From NCBI GenBank assembly GCA_030789695.1, contig CM061140.1, forward strand, positions 171,330,319 to 171,394,318: a stretch of DNA of 64,000 nt. The letters are read 5' to 3'. Shown here piece by piece: positions 42,304-52,571 of the stretch (position 1 is the first letter of the stretch; each line of letters starts with the position of its first letter). The DNA comes from Scilla litardierei (lineage: Eukaryota > Streptophyta > Magnoliopsida > Asparagales > Asparagaceae). The notes beneath the pieces were generated by a model. It ran no database searches. It saw only the letters and a list, made by a program, of their open reading frames with translations, and was not told where the DNA came from. The position numbers and the translations under genes were made by a program.

Positions 42304-44155
42304 TCATCTCCAATTAGAATCGCTAACCTTGCTTATATAACTCGTCAAATTCGAGAAATGAATCCGTGAAATCCCGAATCGCCTTCTCTGCAATGACCTC
42401 GTCTTCGACTCTCTCCTCCAGCAGAGCAACTTTTGCTCGCTCTCTTGAAGCGATTTGTTCAACTCGCTCCTATGAGACTCGCTTAGCTCGTACTCGAGTT
42501 TCTGAATGTGGTCTGAACTCATCTCGGAGAGGAGGCTGATTCTTTCTAGCTCAGCCTGGGACTTCTCCACTCTAGGCCTAACGGCCTCCAGGGTGACATC
42601 ATGATCGACCACCACTGGAGCTCGATAACGCAACGTCGTGGTCGCCACAAGAGCCTACACACAACATTCGATGGTCAGCTTGTGCGCTGATATCAATAGA
42701 GGCCCAAACGATAATTACCTGGACGCTGGCGTGAACGGCTATTGACGCAAGCCGCTCATAATCGACCCTTTTCACGACATCACTGTCTTGTAGAAGGGTC
42801 GCATTCTCGGCGATGCGGGAGTCGGTCCCGCAGTCAAGGAGAGCAGAATCTCCACGACTCAATGGAAACATCGCCTTGACGAGCTTCTCCTCGGAACAAT
42901 CGAGGGGTCCTGAGGAGATCAGCCCTCCAGCAACATCGACATATACTCCTCAGTGATGTCTTCAGGCAACCTTGCGGAGGGAAACAGACCCCCCCAAAGC
43001 CAGGAGTTCATGTGCACACGGAGATCCGACAGGACCTACGTCTCCCTCAAATCTTCCTCGTGAAAAGCATCACTCCCTGGCTGGTAGACTTGCTCCGCGG
43101 CTACGTTCGACCCATACGGCTCCGAGTCGCTGAGAACGAGCTTTCGCCTCTTCCTGCCCCCTCCAGTGCAACCACTTCAAATTTGGAGGCGGGCCCCTTA
43201 CTCTTCTTCTTCTGTTGAGGATGGGCCACCTGAGTAACCCCCTCAACAACCATGGGTCGATCACCGGATGGTTGTGCTATCGATCTCAGCGGGGTCGGCG
43301 CCCGAGGCGACAACATTCTCACCTCTGCCTCTCCGATGGAAGCCTCGACTGCTTTGCTCAATACGATATCTACCTGATAATCCACGCTGGTCATACCTGC
43401 CAGAGCAACAAACGAGTTAGGTCGAGTAACGAAGGTCAAACAGTTGGCGAGCAGGGTCGAACCAACCTTTCGTCCATACGGTCCGACGCAACACGTCGTC
43501 CGACCACAGCCACTCGATCGACCTCATGCCCTCTGGTAGGCTCTTAAGAGTGTCGACGGCTTTCTTCTTCTCGTTAATCAGCGGCTTATCCTCGGCCAGC
43601 CCCAACTCAGGGGCGCCCCAACCGGTGCAGAAGCTTGCCTCCCCCAGAAGACCATAAATACAAACTCGTCTTTCCACCTGGGATTGGATGTGGGAAGATC
43701 TTTCAGTAGCTTCCTACCTCGATGGGCCATTATCGTATACCACCCTGGGGTCTAAAGGGGAGGGATTGAGAAGAAATGGTTGAACAGACGCAGGGATGAT
43801 TCAATTCCCTTCGTCACACACAGAACTATGAAGCTGATCAACATGTCGATGGCGTTCGGCATCAACTGGCAGAGGGAAATGTTCAGGGTACACAGGAAGT
43901 ACCGTATGAAGGGATGCATGAGAAACCGAAGGCCCCGTTTGATGGCTTTGACATAAACCCCCGCTTCCTGATCGCCGGGACGATGAGCCCTCTTGTCACT
44001 CCTAGGCAGCCTGATCTGATAATCAAGGCGAACATAGCTCCTCTGAAGCATGGCGATTTGGCCGGCCTAGACTTTGGACCTCACATTTGCCAGCAAGCCG
44101 TGCTCCATGACCTGCGCTGACCACGTTTCTTCCGGAGGCAGAGGACGAAGCCATT
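42304..44155 (-). pseudogene. Spliced antisense ORF of Tat element (putative gypsy-type transposon domain)
   Basis: Read on the minus strand from the ATG at 44155. The block at 44000-43480 (GLRFLMHPFIRYFL, LMPNAIDMLISFIVLC, LRLFNHFF, WFDP-side words) matches the plant putative gypsy-type transposon domain (PF04195-like). Two introns are visible. One is 43466-43397 (donor AAAG|GTTGGT, acceptor GGCAG|GTATG; phase kept as GGT). The other is 42718-42655 (donor CCAG|GTAATT, acceptor TGTAG|GCTC). The last exon encodes a coiled coil (EKSQAELERISLL, then LEYELSES). Frameshifts near 44040, 43700 and 43100-42880 and a stop at about 43101 break it. Antisense extra ORFs are known in Tat elements; role unknown. 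Confidence 0.65.
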
Positions 44156-44273
44156 TCTTTCGAGATAAGGAAAATCTGAATCGAGAGAATGAAGACGGTA
44201 CTACCGTACTCTATCGCTGGAATCGTCATATATGGGCGAGACAACAACCGCATGATGGAACACGTGTCAAGGA

Positions 44274-45972
44274 TGTAATGCCCTACCAGCTACTGCATAA
44301 GTACTAGAGGGGGGGTGAATAGTACTTTAAAATAATAAGGCGTATAATTCCAAATTAAATTGCAAACAACCACCAAATCAATTTGCGGAAGCTTAAATTG
44401 AATGACAACAATGAAATTAACAAAGCAAACAAACGATGTTAATGGGTTCGGATCCACCCAAGTCTCCCCGACTTGTTCCCGGTGATCCTACGTCCCAACC
44501 ACCCGGATCCCCTCCGGATACTTGAGTTAGAAACCCTAACTCAAGATTTCCACTATGAATATCTTGTGAAAAACCTTCACAAGATCAAATCATACATGCA
44601 ATGGCAAAGTGAATCCCACAACCCGGGATCACAAACTTCTCTCACAACCGAGAGAGCCAATAAGCAATATAAAGAGTTTAAATGAAATAAATACTCTTAC
44701 CACAAAATCCTATACCTTGAGTTTTTCTTACCCAATAGGTGGAATGAAGGATTTGAGGAAGATGAAGTCACCAAGCCCTAGCACCAAGGAAATGAGCAGC
44801 AATGGGTGCCTAGGGAGGAGTTGGAGACTTGGATCAAGCAATAGCTTGAAGAGCTCACCAAGAACAAGCTTCTCTCTAGATCTAGAAATGAGAGAGAATG
44901 GGTTTCTTGTGAGGAAGAGAGCTTTAGATTTGAGGGAGAATAGCTATCTCTTTAGAACTCAATGAATCTCTTAATGGCAGTTCTATCTCAGATAGAAATG
45001 ACCTAGGTTCGTATTTATAGGAACCCAAAAACATAAGTTAGGTCAATCTCCAACGGAAAGAAATCTGGGAGAATTAGTCGGTCAAGGAACAATCACTGAC
45101 CGACTAGTTCATCAACTAGTCGGTCAGTCACAAAGCATGGACCGACTAAGAGCAGATCAGAGAAGAGATAGAATTTCAGACCTAGAAAACTAGTCGGTCA
45201 TCCAATGAACGTAGACCGACTAAGAGGCAAAACAACATAGTCTGAAGGCAAGTTGACTTAGTCGGTCCAAGAACAAAAGTTGACCGACTAGATAGTCAAC
45301 TAGTCGGTCATCAAACGTTCTTAGACCGACTAACGGAAAACAGTAGCTTAGGAGAAATTTGGCACGTACAGTAAATCACAACTAGTCGGTCAAAGAAGCA
45401 TCACTGACCGACTAGTTCACAAACTAGTCGGTCGGTGAGTCAACGTAGACCGACTAACTGTAAACAGTAAAGAACAAAGATTTAACTGACTGAAACTAGT
45501 CGGTCCAAGAACAGTGGCCGACCGACTAAATCTCCATCTAGTCGGTCAGTACTTGTTCTTGTACCAACTAACATGCACAACAAGGTCCGAATCGAAGCGC
45601 GACGCTTCGAGGAAGTTAGAGTGAACTTGTGCAAGAATCCTAGAGCTACGAAATGAGCGAACTGAAGATAGAAACGTAAGATATACTCAAGGCTTAACAT
45701 TCTATCAATCGAAACTAAAAGACTATAAATAAAACCTTAATAAACGGTCTTTGAGATCTTCGATTGAATCTTCATTACTTCCAAAGCGTTGCAGGAGCTT
45801 CAACGAAGCTTTAGGCTTGAATACGAGCTTTTGGAAGTGTTGAGATGTCGCTTTGAATATTCTCGTGAAATTGGCGACGATCTCCAATACTGCGCTCACA
45901 AATTGTTAGTTCATGAATTATTTATGTTTGCTCATCATCCAAAACCAAATCCGGGGAGTCCAATATTCAACA
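44274..45972 (-). repeat. 3' LTR of the Sirevirus
   Basis: Sense start TGTTGAATATTGG, end GGCATTACA. Contains the CCGACTAG/CTAGTCGG array (45075-45575) followed in sense by CTATAAATA (45020-45012). Confidence 0.95.
45075..45575 (-). promoter_or_regulatory. CCGACTAG/CTAGTCGG array in Sirevirus U3 (3' LTR)
   Basis: About fifteen motif copies in inverted pairs (e.g. GACCGACTAGTTC and AACTAGTCGGTC around 45100-45125). They lie directly upstream of the TATA box in sense. The same array is in the 5' LTR at 55641-56141. Confidence 0.85.
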
Positions 45973-46927
45973 TTCTCCCCCTTTTTGGTGATGACAAACC
46001 AACATAAATAATAATCAAAGATAATAATACAAATGTAAAATACTTACTCCCCCTGCATTGATGATACGTTAATTCCAAAATGAATATAAATGAATTGTAT
46101 CAAGCAGACGAGTAAGATAAATAAAGTGAATTGATTTTTGAAATATCGGATTTTGAAAATCCTTATTTGTATCTTAACTCCCCCTGAATCTAACATATCA
46201 AACTAGATTCTTGGAAATTGAGTTAAATTTTTCATTTGCGCCTATTTATTATCATTATCTCTCCCCCTTTGGCATTATCCCAAAAAAATGGGGGGCATAC
46301 AACGACAACAATTAGGAAATGTAAAATCCAACATCGGGAGTCGTAGACGAAGACAATGGACCAACTTGACACCAAGGGAAAAATGTGGAAATCAAAACAA
46401 GGTGTGTCAAATTTTCCATTATCAATAAAAAGAAATCAACGATAATCAAAATCATCAAAAATACCAAATGTTTATTCATGTCTTGAATAAAGAAACATAC
46501 TCTTCAATATTCAATATTCTGGGTTAATTTTGAGCATGGAAAACAATTCTATAAAATTACAGAATTTAAATCCATTTAACCAACTTTTTATGCGTCGATT
46601 CGATATCACATTTCAAATATATTCAACGAATATTAAATTTGCACGACGAATAAAAGATAAAGTGAACGATGATGAACATATATATACATAGAGACAACAT
46701 GAGTACATCCAAAAGATATCTCATCGAATATAAGAGATACATCATATCAAGTGCTACATATCATCAAAAAGAAATACATCATCAACAACATATCATACAA
46801 TCCAACACCGACAACCAGAAATCACAAAAGAAATACAACAAGGCATCTCTCAACCCCATCCTAACCCAAGACACTCTCACAGGAATATATCATCCACAGT
46901 GTATATGGAGAGTCCTCGGAACAACGA
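45973..46927 (-). other. 3' non-coding region of the Sirevirus with four purine tracts
   Basis: The polypurine tract CCAAAAAGGGGGAGAA (45988-45973) is next to the LTR. Three more GGGGGAG words lie at 46046-46060, 46176-46190 and 46258-46272. The remainder is AT-rich without coding sequence. Confidence 0.85.
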
Positions 46928-48652
46928 TCACGAGGAGGAGGCTGGATCTGCAGCGTCCGTGGGTCCAGTCGACGGAGTGGACTCAGGATCTACAGGGAGT
47001 AGAGGTGTCTCAACAGATGGAATCGTCGGTGCAGGAGTCGAGATCTCAGCAACAGGCTCAACAGCAGCAGGAGTCTCGACAGAAGCAGCAGCAGCAGATA
47101 CATGAGCAGGCTCGGAAACAGGGTCAGCAGCAGATGGCTCTGGAACACCTGAAGAGGTGGCAGCTCCAGGAGCAGAAGAGGAAGTACCAGCAGCAGCAGA
47201 AGTGCCCTTGGGGGCACGAGTCGAAGCACGACAGATCTCCTCAACGTCCTCCTCATCCATCTCATCCATCTCCTCTCCCTCAGACACGGAAGGAGGAAGC
47301 TCAACACCCATCTGACGTGCCATACGGCAGACCACTTCCTCGGTACGAGCCAAGCGGGACTCGTAACGAAGAAGTATCCGGACGACGTCATCAAGGGTGG
47401 CAACGGGAGTAGCAGAGGCACTGGCAGAGGCAGGGACAGACGCTGAAGGTGTCGTCCTCTGAACGTGACGAAGCGCCGCAAGAGATTTCTTGACGGCCGT
47501 CGCATTCAGGGGAGGACCGAGGGGACGCTCATCGTCACGAGGCAATGTGACACGAAAATGACGAAACACGAGGGTCAACATGCAAGGAAAAGGAATATGA
47601 GCCGATTTATTGGACTTTCGAATACACTCGAAAGAATCAATCGTATCGAGTATAATTCGAGCCCAATTAATCGAGCTCCCCATGAAGATCGCATAGATAA
47701 GCTTCAAAAATGGCTGGGATGGTAAAGATGAGGAGCCGTACTTGGGAAGCAAGCACGACTTCAGAATCAGATTTAGGACCCAAGCATTTGGCTTGAAAGA
47801 TTTAGAAGGCACGCCAATCATGGCAGGAGGAATCTGATGGAAAATCTCTGAAAGGATGGTCTGATCAAGAGAAGAAATATCATCTACCGAGATATCAGAA
47901 GGAAGAAGTCCAGACGAAGAGATACCCAAAATCTCTCCTAAGATTTCCGCAGTGAGGACTATAGGAGTCCCCAAAACTGTCGTCTCAATAGAGTGGGTCT
48001 GATCGTACTGACCCCGGATCCTATTGGCATAGAAAAGCTTCACTAACCTAGGGTAGGGGTGAGGATTCGCCTTCGGGTCAAATCGAAGGTAATCGAGAAG
48101 ACCCGACGACGACAGAAGATCAGCTAACCCTATGAAGTCGCTAAACTGGACGAAATGCTCCAGAAGCAGCGGGCAATGTTCGATACGGTTATATGCCGCG
48201 AGACACAAAGGGTCATCGCGACATAAGGAAATATCGACACCGCCCACCGGCATCGGAGCCTTTCCCTTAGGTTTTCGAGTAGACGAACGAGGGTGGGTGC
48301 TAGACTCGGGATGACTAGGAGGAGTGGGTTCCCTATGAGTCTCAGTCTCGGGGTTATACTCCGTATCGGAATCGGTAGGAGTATGAAACGAAGAAGGAGA
48401 GGCAAGAGATTTGGCCTTCGGCTTAGGTTTGGGCTTGGGTTTGGGTTGACCTCTAGGTTTAGCGGTCGTCGTCCTCTTCTTCTTGAGAGGAGGCGAAGAC
48501 GACGAAGGATGGGTGGTCTTGGCTCTACGCTTCGGAGGGGTTGGATGCTCGGGATCCGAAGAGATTGGATCAACGGTCATCGGAGAGGGGCCAGAGGAAG
48601 TGATCGGAATGCGTGTTCTTGCCATAGTCTCGGCACAACACGACACAATCAA
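46928..48652 (-). CDS. Sirevirus env-like ORF (plant transposon protein domain)
   Basis: 574 codons from 48652. The more likely start is the Met at 48625 (MARTRIPITSSGP), since the first nine residues overlap leader-like sequence. Residues 20-140 are basic and Pro/Ser-rich with NLS-like Lys runs. Residues about 140-360 are a PF20167-like domain (LVKLFYANRIRGQ, EILGEILGISSSG, LIYAIFMGSSINWARII, FPCMLTLVFRHFRV). Residues about 405-440 are helical (VVRILLRYESRLARTEEVV). The tail is acidic, then Ala/Pro/Ser-rich. No signal peptide or membrane span is apparent, so envelope function is doubtful. It starts about 760 bp after the pol stop and is open throughout. It is preceded by its own copy of the LTR motif array. 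Confidence 0.8.
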   Translation of the reverse strand: MIVSCCAETMARTRIPITSSGPSPMTVDPISSDPEHPTPPKRRAKTTHPSSSSPPLKKKRTTTAKPRGQPKPKPKPKPKAKSLASPSSFHTPTDSDTEYNPETETHREPTPPSHPESSTHPRSSTRKPKGKAPMPVGGVDISLCRDDPLCLAAYNRIEHCPLLLEHFVQFSDFIGLADLLSSSGLLDYLRFDPKANPHPYPRLVKLFYANRIRGQYDQTHSIETTVLGTPIVLTAEILGEILGISSSGLLPSDISVDDISSLDQTILSEIFHQIPPAMIGVPSKSFKPNAWVLNLILKSCLLPKYGSSSLPSQPFLKLIYAIFMGSSINWARIILDTIDSFECIRKSNKSAHIPFPCMLTLVFRHFRVTLPRDDERPLGPPLNATAVKKSLAALRHVQRTTPSASVPASASASATPVATLDDVVRILLRYESRLARTEEVVCRMARQMGVELPPSVSEGEEMDEMDEEDVEEICRASTRAPKGTSAAAGTSSSAPGAATSSGVPEPSAADPVSEPAHVSAAAASVETPAAVEPVAEISTPAPTIPSVETPLLPVDPESTPSTGPTDAADPASSS

Positions 48653-49409
48653 TCGGAAAGAAGAAACCCTAAATCGGAATTAGGAAAGAAAACCTAATCG
48701 GAACCCTAGAGCTGAAATCAACAGAACAACCTAACCCTAGAGCTGAAACCGAACCCTAGAAAGGAGAGGGAGGAAGAGGAGATACCCTAGGTCGAAGATC
48801 GGCGGACGGCGACGGTGGGGATGGTCGGAAATTGGCCGGAAGACGAAGGGTCTCAAGGGAGGTCGGGGTTTTGAGCGGAGAGAGAGAAGTTTTCGATCGA
48901 TTAGAATGAAAATCGATCGACTAAACTGAGTTTAAGTCGGTCGATTTCCCAAATGACCAAACAGCCCCTGGCACAACTAGTCGGTCACAGTTCAAGCACT
49001 GACCGACTAGATCACGATCTAGTCGGTCGGTCAATGAGCTTGAACCGACTAGGTGCAAACAGTGGCTGAATCCAAGAAGTACAGACAAGATTTAGTCGGT
49101 CTGCGTTCAAGTACTGACCGACTAGATCTCAATCTAGTCGGTCGGTCACTGAACATGAACCGACTAAAGAGTCAAAAACTTGAAAATCAAGTGCTCTCCA
49201 TAATACGCTTGGACGATAAATCTCAAAACTCTTAATAAACATCTAAACTACCCCATTAAACATCGAAAAACAGAAATTTGACGATTACGCACAAATCGAA
49301 CGAAAAATTAAGATATCACTTAAAATTCCCGAAAAATCCAATAATTCTAGCATGAATGAGATATTGTCAAGAATAATAGCATGCAAAATTATTGAATGAA
49401 ACATGAATC
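48653..49409 (-). promoter_or_regulatory. Spacer between pol and env-like ORF with CCGACTAG array
   Basis: Motif array at 48976-49167 (about ten CCGACTA/TAGTCGG words). In sense it is followed by a C/T-rich leader with CTCTCTCTCC (48896-48880 area) and CTAGGGTT words, like a plant promoter and 5' UTR. This parallels the Athila arrangement at 19282-19626. No clear TATA box is seen here. Confidence 0.6.
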
Positions 49410-52400
49410 CTATATTTCGGATTCACCCATAATCCCCAATTCTTGACGCAACCGCACAAAGGAGTCCTCCTTTAGGGGTTTCGTGAAAATATCGGCGATT
49501 TGCTTTTGGGTTTCAACGTACACTAGAATGATGTCCTTTTTAGCAACATGGTCATCTAAAAAGTGGTGGCGGACATCTATGTGTTTCGAGCGGGAATGAT
49601 GTACCGGGTTCTTGGAAAGACATATTGCACTTTGGTTGTCAACCATGATAGGGCAAGTATCACAATTTATACCAAAGTCTTTAAGTGTGTGTCTCATCCA
49701 AAGAACTTGAGCACACGCGGCACCGGCGGCAATATATTCCGCCTCGGTGGTTGAAAGTGATACGGAATTTTGCTTCTTGGAAAACCAAGAGACAAGAGAA
49801 TTTCCTATAAAATGGCAAGTGCCACTAGTACTTTTCCTGTCGGATTTGCATCCCGCATAATCGGCATCACTATATGAGATTAACTCATATGTGCTAGATC
49901 TCGGATAAAGTAATCCAAAATCTAAAGTGTAACTTAGATAGCGAAAAATACGCTTTACCGCTACTAAGTGAGACTCCTTAGGTTGAGACTGATAACGAGC
50001 ACATATACATACGGCAAACATAATATCGGGCCTACTTGCGGTAAGATAAAGCAAACTACCAATCATACCTCGATATAAACGAATGTCTACATCCTTACCG
50101 CCCGTATTCTTGTCAAGATGCGTAGTCGTGCTCATTGGAGTCTTTTTCCCGGAGGCATTCTCCATTCCAAATCGCTTTAGCAACTCCACCGTGTACTTCG
50201 TTTGGTGGATGAAGATTGCATCGTTCATTTGGCGAATTTGGAGACCTAAGAAATATTTGAGTTCGCCCATGTGGCTCATCTCAAATTGTTCCTTCATAAC
50301 ATTAGAAAACTCTTCGCAAAGAGTGAAGTTAGTAGCACCGAAAATGATATCATCAACATAAATTTGTACTAATAAAATATCATTATTCGCATGCTTAATA
50401 AAAAGTATTGAATCGGCTTCGCCCATTTTAAAATTCAAATCCAAAAGAAAATTCTTTAGGCGATCATACCAAGCTCGAGGAGCTTGTCTCAAACCATAAA
50501 GAGCTTTCTTTAGTTTAAAAACGTGATTTGGAAATTTTTCATTTATGAAGCCCGGAGGTTGAGAAACGTAAACTTCCTCAACTACATCTCCGTTTAAAAA
50601 TGCACTTTTAACATCCATTTGAAATAATTTAAAATTCTTATGGCATGCAAAAGACAAAAGTAATCTAATTGATTCTAATTTAGCTACCGGAGCGAAGGAT
50701 TCTTCGAAATCAATACCTTCCTCTTGTCGATAGCCTTGAGCTACTAACCGAGCTTTGTTCCGGACGACGACTTGGTTTTCGTCGGTTTTGTTCTTGAAAA
50801 TCCACTTTGTCCCTATGACGGTGTGGTTCTTCGAAGGCAATGGAACAAGCTCCCACACTTCATTCCTCTCGAATTGAATGAGCTCCTCCTCCATGGCAAG
50901 GATCCAAGCACTATCTTCGCATGCTTCAACTATATTCTTTGGCTCTATCGATGAGGCAAAGGCACAATTGGCGAAGTGGTGAACTTGCGATCTTGTCTTG
51001 ACACTATCTTGAATATTGCCAATTACTTGCTCATGGGGATGGTCGCGAATGACATGAAGTCGCTTGGGAATACCTTGATCACTTGGAACATTCTCAACAA
51101 CTTCATTAGTCGGGTTAGTCTCAATAGAATCAATAGACTTAGAATTATCAAATGAATCACATAAAACATCCATAGAATCATTATCATTTGAAATTCTAGT
51201 TGGAACAAATCCTTCATTAAATGAGACATGAAGCGACTCCTCGATCGTCGAGGTTCGTTTGTTGAATATCCGGTAGGCTTTGCTACGCGAAGAATATCCC
51301 ACAAAAATCCCCTCATCGGATCTCGGATCGAATTTGTCCAAACTACCATATGTGTTCTTAATAAAACATTTCGAACCAAAAACACGAAAATGTTTAACTT
51401 GAGGCAACCTACCAAACAACAATTCATAACAAGTTTGTTTAGTGCCGGGCCTCAAAAGTATTCTATTAAACACATAGCAAGCGGTGTGTACCGCTTCCGC
51501 CCAAAATTGATGGCCAAGTTGGCTATCATCAAGCATAGTGCGAGCACACTCCACTAGCGTCCTATTCTTTCTCTCAACTACACCATTTTGAGGCGGTGCA
51601 CGAGGGAAAGAGAAGGTGTGAGTAATACCAACTTCATCACAAAATGTCTCAAAAGACTCATTCTCAAATTCACCTCCATGATCACTACGAATAGTGACAA
51701 TGGTGTTTCCTAAGAGATTTTGTACTTTCTTAACAAAAATTGTGAAGTTTTCAAAAGCTTCATTTTTATTGCACAAGAAAAATACCCAAGTAAATCTTGA
51801 ATAGTCATCTACGATGACAAGTCCATACCTTGCATTTCCTAAGGAAGCTACTCTAGTTGGCCCAAATAAATCTAGATGTAATAGCTCTAGTGGCCGTTTT
51901 GTAGAGATGCTTTTCTTAGGTTTAAATGAAGATTTAGGAAGCTTGCCGCGTTGACAACAATCACAAAAACTTTTCTTTTCAAAAACAAGCTTCGGAAAAC
52001 CTCTAATAGAATTCAATTTTGAAAGCTTATATAGTGTTCCAAAGTTCACATGTCCAAAGCGTCGATGCCATAAGTGTTGTTCACTTGTGTTGGCAACGAG
52101 ACATTGTTCATATGACTTAGGAAGATCCAAAATATAAATGTCTTTACGACGAGTTCCGGAAAATAATAATTTTTCATTATCCTTTCTTAAAATATGACAC
52201 AATCCTTTCGCAAAGCTAACTTTGTAACCTTTGTCACAAAGTTGACTTATTGAAATAAGATTATGATTTAAACCACTAACAAGATACACATCACTAATTA
52301 ATGGTTTAGAAGGGTTACCTACATTACCAACACCTATGATGGTTCCGCTCTCGTTGCCTCCAAATACGACGCGGTTTCCATTCACAATGGGAACCACTCC

Positions 52401-52571
52401 GGAGAGCAATCGAGCGTCACCCGTCATGTGTTTGGAGCACCCGCTATCGAGTATCCAATTCCCTTTGGAGCTAAATTTAAATTTGTTGCTTCTTTTCTAT
52501 TTCTTTTCCTTGAGTACCTAAAGATAGATAAGTTTCATATCATGGTACCCAAGGTCATTGGGTCCAAGGGA
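49410..52571 (-). CDS. Sirevirus pol: protease, integrase, RT, RNase H
   Basis: A 1005-codon open frame runs from 52427 to 49410. The same frame extends upstream to about 52475 and includes the protease site [13 protein letters not shown]. In order: the pre-integrase H..H..C..C motif ([16 protein letters not shown], about residues 118-162), the integrase core ([22 protein letters not shown]), RT ([27 protein letters not shown], about 615-725), and RNase H ([37 protein letters not shown]). It ends at the usual DIFTKPL block plus about 20 residues. All catalytic motifs look intact. It lies in the same frame as gag, separated by TAA, TAG and TAG (52574, 52514 and 52491 areas), so expression needs readthrough, an RNA-level solution, or is compromised. 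Confidence 0.9.

Larger units (their letters stand above)
37447..44273 (+). mobile_element. Tat-type Ty3/gypsy element 1, non-autonomous, 3' end not found
   Basis: A 739-bp LTR is followed by a TGGCGCCGTCTGTGG primer site, a broken gag, a 59-bp tandem array and an antisense spliced ORF. This is the order known for Tat-lineage elements (Retand/RIRE2/Grande relatives). No pol is present. The element continues beyond the Sirevirus inserted at 44274 for an unknown distance (to at least about 56.7 kb). No second LTR is visible before 58.4 kb, so the right side is truncated or too decayed. Confidence 0.75.

Noticed and set aside
44473..44965. Two open frames repeated identically at 55039-55531
   Set aside because: They are parts of the two Sirevirus LTRs and have no coding features; identity only reflects LTR duplication.
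46669..47412. 247-codon plus-strand frame rich in Gln
   Set aside because: Antisense of the acidic, Ala/Ser-rich end of the Sirevirus env-like ORF; the Gln runs come from its GCT/CTG codons.
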